Shown: positions 1 to 8,867 of the stretch, in pieces
How the letters are laid out: each line of letters opens with the position of its first letter
How positions within the stretch are numbered: the first letter of the stretch is position 1
Assembly: GCA_963920635.1 (NCBI GenBank)
Contig: OY987298.1
Location: 67,291,949 to 67,355,948 of the forward strand
Direction of reading: 5' to 3'
Length of the DNA: 64,000 bases
DNA from: Pseudeuparius sepicola
Lineage: Eukaryota > Arthropoda > Insecta > Coleoptera > Anthribidae
Notes under the pieces: generated by a model
What the model saw: the letters and a program-made list of their open reading frames with translations, nothing else
The model's database searches: none
What the model was told of the DNA's origin: nothing
Made by a program: the position numbers and the translations under genes

Positions 1-380
1 TTTCATTCCCAGCAACTAATTTTTTACTAAAAAATTCTTCAACGAAAATAGCAAGTGATTCCATAATATAACTTTGGGTGTATGTATAACTTATGGAAAA
101 TTTCCACAGCAGTATTGGCTTTGTTGAATTTTCAATACCTATATTACTGTACCTATGCCAGGGTGATCATTTTTAGACGCCCAGCCTCTGTTGGTGGAAA
201 ACGGTCAAAGATATGGAGATATTATATAACGGTAGATGGTATAGGGTGTATAAAGAAATAAATTGGTCCATTTAGTGACTCTTTGCAAATACGACGTTAG
301 GCGTCGCGATGCCAAGAAATATTTTTCCCACCAACACACCACTTTTGTTGTATTGTTCGAAAGCCCTAATTTTTATAAAC
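1..380. other. AT-rich flank without recognised gene
   Basis: I see no open frame of useful length, no repeat shared with the rest of the window and no RNA gene. It is the left flank of the Penelope-like insertion. If the RPB1 exon at 14306-14383 belongs to a working gene, this stretch lies inside its first intron. Confidence 0.5.
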
Positions 381-451
381 GTTTTTCATTAATTTAGTAG
401 ATAAAATAACGAGTTTTGCAGCCAGAAAGGTATATATTAACTTCTTTTTAT

Positions 452-496
452 AATACCAAGCTTTCGGTCTACTTCGTGACCTTCATCAGGGCTAGA
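452..496 (-). ncRNA. Hammerhead-ribozyme-like core, left PLE end
   Basis: Read on the minus strand, this holds CTGATGA, a stem GGTC/GACC around an 8-base loop, then GAAA. That is the hammerhead ribozyme core: CUGANGA, stem II, GAA. Penelope-like elements are known to carry hammerhead motifs near their ends. I could not assign stems I and III, so activity is not claimed. Confidence 0.55.
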
Positions 497-775
497 AAAT
501 TATTTAAATTATTAGAAAATATTGAGAACATAATTTCGTGTGAAAATTTATACCGTCAATTTTGTTTGTAATTGTTTTTTGTTAATAAGGTAATTTAGTT
601 TCAAAAAACAAAAGATAAATTTATAATAAGAAAAAATGTTTTTTAGGTTATCATCAAAAAGTGTCAGAAAACTTGGTGTGATACAAGGTTAGAAATAACC
701 TTAGTTGATATAAGGTTATGTTACAACATTCTGGAAATCCAAATTTTTATATATAATTATTATAAGATGTAAGAG

Positions 776-2414
776 TTACAATGAAATATTAATAGATGTA
801 TTGTTATTAGAATTATTTAAAGATAAAATAAAACAGTATATGGAACTTAAATCTTTGATGTCTGTTTTTTTATTAATAGACTTGTTATCATTATTAATTT
901 CAACCATTTCAAGAAATAACCTTTTATTAAGATTTTTTCCCCTATGTAATATTGAAACATTGTCAAATTTAAAATGATGACCTGTTATAAAAGCATGTTC
1001 ACTTAAAGCAGTAGTAGTTTTTTGTAATTTGACATCACTTTTATGTCCTGAAATTCTATTTTTTAAATTTTGTGATGTTTGACCAATATATGAATTATTA
1101 CAGTTGTTACAAGGTATTGAATAAACAACATTAGATTGGTTATTTATAGGTGTCTTATCTTTTAATTTTGTGTATAAACTTCCAATCGATTTAACATTTT
1201 TTAGAGCTATTTTAACATTTTCATTTTTAAAAATTTTAGTTATTTTAGGGGTAAGTTCTTTAATATAAGGTAATGACCTATAAAAGAAATGATCAGGAAT
1301 ATTATCAACCTCTTGAATTGCAGTAATATTATCATTATTATCATTATTATAAACATTACTTGAAATTTCGTGGGGACGTGTATTGAAAAGTAATTTGTTA
1401 AGGAATTTTTCAGGGTAAGAATTATCCAAAAATATAGATTTAATTTTGACTAAATTATTATGCAGTAAAGTTGGATGAACTAGTTTTATTATTCTATTTT
1501 TTAAAGCCAAGACAAGATTCGTTTTCATTTTATTGCTATGATAAGAATGATAATTTAAGTATCTATTAGAGTTAGTCGGTTTGATATACCAATCAGTAAT
1601 TAGAGTGTTATTAGCAAGTTTAATAATTTTAGTGTCCAAAAAAGGAATAGTGTTGTTTGTTTCCATTTCTATTGTAAATTGTAAATATTGATTATAATTA
1701 TTGAAGATATCTACAGTTTCTTCAATTTTATTGAAAGGTATACAACATATAATATCATCTACATATTTTTTTAGAAAAATAACGTTATATGAAAGTCTTG
1801 AAATACAGTAATCTAATAAATCATCCATCACATACTGCGCAATAATAGGAGAAATTGAGTTACCCATAGGTGTACCAAAAATTTGTTTGTAATATTGATT
1901 GTTAAAAGAAAAATGGTTAGAGTTAAAAATAAAATTCAAAATATCAATAAATTTTTCTTTGTTGATTGTACAATTATCTTCAATATTGTCCCAATGTTTG
2001 TTAATACTGTTAACAATTAAATTTATTAGAATGTTAGTGAAAAGAGATTTGACATCAAGACTAATAAGAATATGATAATTAGGGATTTGTTTGTTATTAA
2101 TAAATTCTGCAAATTCAAAAGAATCTTTAATATAGTAATCATTAGATTTATTGTAAGAACGTGTCAAAATATCACATATTAAGTCGGTGATTTTATTATT
2201 AGGTGATTCAATGCAGGAAATTATGGGTCTAAGAGATAAATTAGGTTTATGTATTTTGGGTAAACCGTAAAATTTTGGGCATGTAGAGTTATAAGTCATA
2301 AGTTTTTTTAGCAAAATTAGCATCAATCATGTTATCTCTAACTAAATTTTTAATTAGTTGATTTGCACAATTTTGTGTTGATAAAGTTGGATCCCTGTTA
2401 ACTTTCTTATAAAA
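776..2414 (-). pseudogene. PLE reverse transcriptase / GIY-YIG endonuclease, frameshifted
   Basis: The open part (about 2326 down to 776) encodes reverse transcriptase motifs followed by a C-terminal GIY-YIG-type endonuclease, the domain order of canonical PLEs. Visible motifs are KFYGLPKIHKP, SLDVKSLFTN, GTPMGNSISP, the catalytic KKYVDDIIC, and YSIPCNNCNNSYIGQTSQ for the endonuclease. The usual FTNIP motif reads FTNIL here, whereas the plus-strand copy keeps FTNIP. Upstream, 2414-2300 codes for matching protein in another frame (VNRDPTL ... NMIDANFAKK), so a one-base slip in an A-run near 2300 separates the N-terminal part. Further 5' sequence is missing. Confidence 0.85.
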
Positions 2415-2415
2415 A

Positions 2416-3766
2416 TTTTGAATTTGAATTTGCAGAATTTATTAATAACAAACAAATCCCTAATTATCATGTTCTTATTAGTCTTGATGTCAAATCTCTT
2501 TTCACTAACATTCCAATAAATTTAATTGTTAACAGTATTAACAAACATTGGGACAATATTGAAGATAATTGTACAATCAACAAAGAAAAATTTATTGATA
2601 TTTTGAATTTTATTTTTAACTCTAACCATTTTTCTTTTAACAATCAATATTACAAACAAATTTTTGGTACACCTATGGGTAACTCAATTTCTCCTATTAT
2701 TGCGCAGTATGTTATGGATGATTTATTAGATTACTGTATTTCAAGACTTTCATATAACGTTATTTTTCTAAAAAAATATGTAGATGATATTATATGTTGT
2801 ATACCTTTCAATAAAATTGAAGAAACTTTAGATATCTTCAATAATTATAATCAATATTTACAATTTACAATAGAAATGGAAACAAACAACACTATTCCTT
2901 TTTTGGACACTAAAATTATTAAACTTGCTAATAACACTCTAATTACTGATTGGTATATCAAACCGACTAACTCTAATAGATACTTAAATTATCATTCTTA
3001 TCATAGCAATAAAATGAAAACGAATCTTGTCTTGGCTTTAAAAAATAGAATAATAAAACTAGTTCATCCAACTTTACTGCATAATAATTTAGTCAAAATT
3101 AAATCTATATTTTTGGATAATTCTTACCCTGAAAAATTCCTTAACAAATTACTTTTCAATACACGTCCCCACGAAATTTCAAGTAATGTTTATAATAATG
3201 ATAATAATGATAATATTACTGCAATTCAAGAGGTTGATAATATTCCTGATCATTTATTTTATAGGTCATTACCTTATATTAAAGAACTTACCCCTAAAAT
3301 AACTAAAATTTTTAAAAATGAAAATGTTAAAATAGCTCTAAAAAATGTTAAATCGATTGGAAGTTTATACACAAAATTAAAAGATAAGACACCTATAAAT
3401 AACCAATCTAATGTTGTTTATTCAATACCTTGTAACAACTGTAATAATTCATATATTGGTCAAACATCACAAAATTTAAAAAATAGAATTTCAGGACATA
3501 AAAGTGATGTCAAATTACAAAAAACTACTACTGCTTTAAGTGAACATGCTTTTATAACAGGTCATCATTTTAAATTTGACAATGTTTCAATATTACATAG
3601 GGAAAAAAATCTTAATAAAAGGTTATTTCTTGAAATGGTTGAAATTAATAATGATAACAAGTCTATTAATAAAAAAACAGACATCAAAGATTTAAGTTCC
3701 ATATACTGTTTTATTTTATCTTTAAATAATTCTAATAACAATACATCTATTAATATTTCATTGTAA
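2416..3766 (+). pseudogene. PLE reverse transcriptase / GIY-YIG, 5'-truncated copy
   Basis: The frame is open from the junction at about 2416 (FEFAEFINNK) to the stop at 3764-3766. It keeps SLDVKSLFTNIP, GTPMGNS, the YVDD catalytic box and the GIY-YIG motif, but lacks the first RT blocks because it begins inside the gene. The first internal ATG is at 2603. Compared with the minus-strand copy, it differs only by V/L, F/L and G/E over 387 residues. The near identity implies either recent insertion or conversion between the arms. Confidence 0.85.
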
Positions 3767-4145
3767 CTCTTACATCTTATAATAATTATATATAAAAATT
3801 TGGATTTCCAGAATGTTGTAACATAACCTTATATCAACTAAGGTTATTTCTAACCTTGTATCACACCAAGTTTTCTGACACTTTTTGATGATAACCTAAA
3901 AAACATTTTTTCTTATTATAAATTTATCTTTTGTTTTTTGAAACTAAATTACCTTATTAACAAAAAACAATTACAAACAAAATTGACGGTATAAATTTTC
4001 ACACGAAATTATGTAAAAACCTTTTTCTGGCCCTTTTAAACCTAAAATCTATCTGGTTTTAATATTGGTAAAAAACTTCAACATAATTGTGAGTAAAATT
4101 TCAACCTTTTCTCAATATTTTCTAATAATTTAAATAATTTTCTAG

Positions 4146-4192
4146 CCCTGATGAAGGTCACGAAGTAGACCGAAAGCTTGGTATTATAAAAA
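4146..4192 (+). ncRNA. Hammerhead-ribozyme-like core, right PLE end
   Basis: This mirrors the motif at 452-496: CTGATGA at 4148-4154, GGTC/GACC stem II, GAAA at 4172-4175. It lies just inside the right end of the palindrome, so both outer ends of the composite carry the same core pointing outward. Stems I and III were not resolved by eye. Confidence 0.55.
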
Positions 4193-4379
4193 GAAGTTAA
4201 TATATACCTTTCTGGCTGCAAAACTCGTTATTTTATCTACTAAGTAAAACTACACAGCCGTAAACTAGCTATTTATTGTTTTTCATTAATGCCATTTTTC
4301 TTTATTATCTTCCGTTAAAAAGTAATTCTTCAAAAACGCATTAAAATATTAATTGTTATCGCAAATGACGTAGCGTTTT

Positions 4380-4640
4380 CAATGATTTTATTTTTGGGGA
4401 TATTCCCCCGACCCATTATTTGTGTGAGAGATCTTCAAACCGCGTCTTTTGACCTTCACCTTCTTACCGTTGTCAATATAGGGCCTATACAAATCAAGAA
4501 CCGGCTACAATTTTTTATACCCTCTACCCTCAATTTTCACTAAATGCATTTAGCGATTTTTTGTTTGAAATCTGACACCGCAGCGTTAATCAGGAGACCA
4601 CAGAACAGCATATTATACCAAATTTTAACAAAAAGTATAC
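4380..4640 (+). repeat. Diverged fragment of the 13032-13706 MITE family
   Basis: The order of short blocks (CTTCAAA.. CTTTTGACCTT, GCCGGCT-like, TTTTTATACCC, ATTTTCAC, ATTTAGCGA, CAGCGTTAATCAG) matches 13110-13262 on the same strand with many substitutions. This end carries no visible terminal repeat, so it is an old partial copy. Confidence 0.55.
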
Positions 4641-4740
4641 AGTGAGTTTTATTCTACAGAGTACCAAAATTTAGCAAAATTGGAATTTTAAAGGCATCTG
4701 GCGAATCAATAATCATAAGCATAAGAATTCCATGGAATTA

Positions 4741-4773
4741 CCACAGCTTACCCTAACATAGGGTAAGCTGTGG
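4741..4773. repeat. Perfect 14-bp hairpin
   Basis: CCACAGCTTACCCT (4741-4754) pairs perfectly with AGGGTAAGCTGTGG (4760-4773) across a 5-base loop. Both arms are flanked by GGAATTA. It may be the fused ends of a lost MITE; no gene adjoins it. Confidence 0.6.
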
Positions 4774-4930
4774 AATTACCTCAAAACAGTTGTATGGTCA
4801 ACAGGACTATATACAAGGTATCTATTGGTGTGCAAAGATCCAATAAAAAAATACAGGTTTTTTAAAACTTTATACGGATCAAATGCACCTTGGAATTATT
4901 TAAAAAAATAGCGTACCTATTTGCAAACTG

Positions 4931-5245
4931 TCAAATCTCTTTCATAATATTCTCGTAATAACTGTTTTGAATTTTCCATGGCAAGCTGGCTGGCAAATGA
5001 TTGGAGAGCTGAACAACTGCCTGGCCAATAAATTGAGGAGGAACAAATGCCGAACTTAAAATCATTTTTGCCTGTCCAACAAAGTCGGGATCGTTATTAT
5101 ATTGTTGTCTAAGTCCCACTGAGGACAAATACTTTTGGAAATTTTGCGACAAATGGAAAAAGCATCCACAGATGGTTGTTTGTGGAAATTGTTGCTGAAA
5201 CGCTGTAAACAGTGCAGTCTCATAACCACACATTATTTTCTTGGA
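4931..5245 (-). pseudogene. MULE-type transposase fragment
   Basis: About 100 residues on the minus strand read like the middle of a Mutator-like (MULE domain) transposase. An acidic/aromatic start, CGYETALFTAFQQQFP, is followed by the hallmark GCFFHLSQNFQKYL (C-x-F-H), then helical sequence ending near 4931. A MULE transposase is several hundred residues long, so this is a fragment. No terminal inverted repeat or target duplication was found around it. Confidence 0.6.
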
Positions 5246-5530
5246 TTCGTCAATTTTTTTAAATACTTAGTGAAAAACTGAAAAAGTCTAAATATTTCGA
5301 GGTTTTTGGGACACCCCTTATACAGCAACTTTATAAAAAAATTCCGGCAATTAATTCAAGCACGCGGGAGATTCAGTAGGTAAGAAAATTTCACTTTAAA
5401 ATAAATATATTTTGACAATATAAAGTAACTAATAAATGTCACTTAAAATTGAAAGTAAGTTGGCTTTGAATTTGTTGTGACAGATAACCAACAATTTGTT
5501 AACGTGCATTTCAAGCAAGTGTAAGCAAAA

Positions 5531-6665
5531 ATGTCTCGTTTTGGTCACGAAAACGAAGAAAATATTAAAAAATAAGTTGAAAATTTAGTGCCACGGTACA
5601 CAAAGAGGTGTAAAGAAAGTATATGGAAACAGTTTCTTCAATTTTGTGAGGAAAAGGGTTATGAGATTAACAACCCGTCTATTTCTGTCAATGAACTTTG
5701 TACAATCTTAGATAGTTATGCATTTAACATGTGAAGATTATAAGGAAGGTGTAGTTAAGGTGATGTGGAATAGCACAGCCAAACAGTTACAAGAAATGTT
5801 TTTTCATAAGTACAATGTAAAATTCGATCCTTTCACCGATCTCGAGTTTGCGTCTTGCCAGAGCTGCACGTGATGCGATGCGTAAAAAATTACAAAAAGA
5901 TCCTTTAAAACGAAAAGTAAGTTCTCCTACTTTAAGTCACGAAGAATACGCAAAGATTGTAGAAAATTGCGATGAAAATACTCCGGAAGGTCTCCAAAGA
6001 AAAATTTTTTTTGTCGCATCCCACGAGCTGGCATGGAGGGGAGGAGAAGGTTTTTCAGCTTGTATAGAATATTTTTTGGAGGAAACAGATGGAAGAATAA
6101 GATACAACCCGGTGTTTTCAAAAACTGCCCAAAGTGGTATACACAAATTAACAGATAGCAAGTGGCTAGTAAAGAATGATAATAATCCCGAAATCTGTCC
6201 AGTTCGTTTATTCAAAAAATTATTGGACAAAATGGGCAATCACATAATAACCAAAAGATTGTTTCTAACACCAAATTTAAATTGGAATCATGCTGATTCC
6301 AAAGGATGGTACAAAAATTCTCCGGTTGGCAAAAATACGATTTCCACATGGTTTAAGGTAGGCGCATCTGGTATTGGTATCGATACGAAAAAGAAAAAAG
6401 TAACTAACCACTCGGCTAGAGCTATGGCTGTCTCAAAATTAGCTAAAAGTGAAGTTGGAGAACAGCAACTCATTAAAATAACTGGGCATAGTAATAGCCA
6501 GTCCATTAAACCCTATCTGCAACTAGATGCTGAACATCACCAGAATATAATTGAATCCATGAGGAGCACCAACTCTTATAACAATCAAGCAGTCACAAGT
6601 TCACGTCATGCGTCATCATCGATTGTTTATAATAATTGCATATTTAATATTACAAATAATAAGTA
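5531..6665 (+). pseudogene. Crypton-like tyrosine recombinase, degraded
   Basis: The main frame (5848-6665, 272 residues) is a eukaryotic Crypton-type tyrosine recombinase. It has an arginine in ELAWRGGEG, then HSAR (H-x-x-R), GHSNSQS and a terminal tyrosine in KPYLQLD, the R..HxxR..H..Y pattern of the family. The N-terminal core-binding part lies upstream in pieces. An ATG at 5531 opens MSRFGHENEEN and stops at 5573-5575. Sequence after that stop reads in the same frame to about 5732, then shifts frame (EDYKEGVVKVMWN), and shifts again near 5842. There are three lesions in all, so it cannot make a full protein. A domesticated gene is unlikely given the damage. Confidence 0.75.
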
Positions 6666-6880
6666 GGTTGTTGTAGGCAGAATTAATAAACATTGTTAAA
6701 TTGTTATACTTGAATAATTATTTAGAGAAAATATAAACTTTTGGGAATTCGTTTAATAATTTTTTTATTAACATTTCTGTTGTGTGATACAACGCGTTTC
6801 AACCATAATTCATCAGCTTAAATTTATTTAGTTAAACTTGTCATAAAAGCGGTGGATTCTGGTTTTCTTACGCTAAATTA

Positions 6881-7380
6881 AGGATAAACACGCCAATCAA
6901 CATATCGTTAAAAAAACTTCTTCCACCCATTTTAGTTTTATGAAAGTATGAAAAATAGACAAAAACAAATATATTTTATTGCTATACATCGAGTTTTGTG
7001 TACTAAAATTGGTGGAACGTGTTTTTTTTTACCCTAAATAATTATTATGGAGCGAAATTGAGGAAAATCGCGCCGACCAACATATTGTTAAAAAAACCTC
7101 TTCCACCCATTTTAGTTTTACGAAAGTATGAAAAATAGTCAAAAACAAATCTATTTTATTGCTACACATCGAGTTTTGTGTACTAAAATAGGTGGAACGT
7201 ATGTTGTTACTCGAAATTATGGAGCGAAATTGAGGTCAAACACGCCCGACCAACATATCGATAAAAAAAACCTCTTCCACCCATTTTAGTTTTATGAAAG
7301 TATGAAAAATAGTCAAAAACAAATTTATTTTATTGCTACACATTGAGTTTTGTGTACTAAAATAGGTGGAACGTTGTTTT
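6881..7380. repeat. Three-copy tandem repeat, ~172-180 bp unit
   Basis: Units start at 6881, 7061 and 7233, so the spacing is 180 and then 172 bp. Each contains the blocks CCACCCATTTTAG, GAAAGTATGAAAAATAG, TTTATTGCTA and TGTGTACTAAAAT, ending in GGTGGAACGT. Copies differ by scattered substitutions. It looks like a short satellite or internal repeat of a degraded transposon; units are too long and variable for a CRISPR array. Confidence 0.85.
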
Positions 7381-7571
7381 TTTGAATTAGGTATATATTT
7401 TGTAATTTTAGATAGGTATATTATGCCCGATGCAACTACATTTAGGTATTTATCTTAGGCGGCTTTAAATGCACTGAAATTAAATTTAAAGTGACAGTTC
7501 AACTGTAGTACTTTATTTGAATGGCATAGTTTTTTCATCAGTGCATGTGCAGCTTAAAATTTCAAATAATA

Positions 7572-7925
7572 ATGACCGAAGAAAAATACAGTTTGTGTAA
7601 AAGTTGCAAAGTTCGATCCGATGTTAAAATAAAGCATCAAAAGCTTATATATTTAGAACACATTATTGAACGATGCAGAATATGGAAACTCGAAAGTAAA
7701 CATTTGTTTCAAGAAATACAGGAAAATTTATTGAGTATGTCCACTAAATTGTCACGGATTAGTAAAGACAAATTGAATAAAATCGTCTTTATGTACCTAC
7801 TTAAGCATAAACATTTAATTACAACTGATGAGGTTCTATCACCCGCGTATTCACCATTGAAAAAAGAAGAATTTATTATAGATTTTTATAAGCACTTAAA
7901 TCACGTAATGAATATGTTAGATTAA
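7572..7925 (+). CDS. Orphan ORF, 117 residues
   Basis: An open frame begins at an upstream ATG at 7545; I prefer the second ATG at 7572 (MTEEKYSLCKSCK). The product is lysine-rich and mostly helical in appearance. A CKSC motif sits near the N-terminus, with a hydrophobic/charged heptad-like stretch over residues 25-70, and it ends NHVMNMLD. I do not recognise a family. It lies between a satellite-like repeat and non-coding DNA, about 0.9 kb past the Crypton remnant. It could be a small host gene, a second ORF of a transposon or a chance frame. Length and lysine-rich coherence argue mildly for real coding. Confidence 0.35.
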   Translation: MTEEKYSLCKSCKVRSDVKIKHQKLIYLEHIIERCRIWKLESKHLFQEIQENLLSMSTKLSRISKDKLNKIVFMYLLKHKHLITTDEVLSPAYSPLKKEEFIIDFYKHLNHVMNMLD

Positions 7926-8860
7926 AGGAACAAAATATAATATTTCGCCGTTTTAATTTTATGGTTAGTTTTGTTATTTGCCCAGAACAGCATTAATAAT
8001 TATTATAATTTTAAAACTGAAACGTCATATGTCACGTGACTAAAATCTTTCCACTTATTAAGAATTCGCCCAGGGACCCTACAAGCAAAATATTTCCGGA
8101 AATATTTTAGTTGCCATGGTAACGAAACAAAATAAAGAGTTTTGATTGGTTAAAACCTCAGAGAAATAACCATGGATAGATGGAGTAAGAACAAAAAATA
8201 AACAAAGCCAACATCTTTTTGAGTGATGCCGCGTACTCCATTGTTTACAGCATTTCATTTCAAAATAGAAGGGTTTAATAATGAGATTCAATGAAGGCAC
8301 ACCTCCCATAACGCTAAATTAACAAATGTAGTTATTAATTTCTTGTTTGTAACAATTTTAAACTAAAACTAAATTGCAGTGTAATTCGAGGTGTAATTAT
8401 AGTATCTAATTATCACTTTAATAAAATCGTCACTGATACCTCAAACCGCCCGACATGGCAACGCTGCTTTTGCTGCCGCGGGCGCTGCGTCCGTTAACGG
8501 CGTTAACTCAGCGATATTTGTTTTGTGTATGCCCAGCATGTCAAGTTTTCCGATTGTTTACGTATGGATTTTTCCCGTTTTTAATTGTTTTTCTGTTAAT
8601 TTAAAGGCTATTTATAGTATTTAGGATATAGTGACTGATTTTGTATACAATGGGACGCAGAAAGTGTTTGGTATGTGGCTAAATTGATATTTCTCAGGAC
8701 ATAACCTATCTCAGGTAAACGTTGTACACACGGGCCTAATGTTTGTTTACTTCGGTAAATTTGCATAAGATGTTGGTTGACTACAAATGTATGTATTTTG
8801 AGGCTGTTACTCCCTCTATACTTGGTTATTTCTCTGAGGTTAAAACACTTGGTCGTGAAA
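7926..8860. other. Non-coding stretch with an RFX X-box-like site
   Basis: No coding sequence is supported. GTTGCCATGGTAAC at 8110-8123 is a near-perfect palindrome matching the RFX X-box consensus. A GC-rich patch lies near 8465-8515. At 8650-8683 the words MGRRKCLVCG precede a stop, too short to call. Confidence 0.4.
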
Positions 8861-8867
8861 TTTTCTA

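Larger units (their letters stand above)
394..4277. mobile_element. Penelope-like retroelement, head-to-head palindrome
   Basis: Two copies of one Penelope-like element (PLE) are joined head to head. The left arm (394 to about 2118) codes on the minus strand and the right arm (about 2415-4242) on the plus strand. About 296 bp (2119-2414) at the centre, from the 5' part of the left copy, has no partner. The right arm has about 90 extra bases near 4013-4101. A 13-bp direct repeat, GTTTTTCATTAAT, lies at 381-393 and 4278-4290 just outside the structure and looks like the target-site duplication, so the palindrome probably inserted as one unit. Complex head-to-head or tandem forms with partial 5' truncation are known for PLEs. 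The arms are very similar: their shared 387 coding residues differ at only three positions. Confidence 0.88.

Noticed and set aside
6881..7380. Tandem repeat considered as CRISPR-like
   Set aside because: Units of 172-180 bp with continuous homology and no short repeat/spacer pattern; eukaryotic context.
8650..8710. MGRRKCLVCG start followed by a donor-like GTAAAC, reminiscent of a zinc-finger (THAP-like) exon
   Set aside because: A stop follows after ten residues and only one C-x-x-C is present; too short to support.
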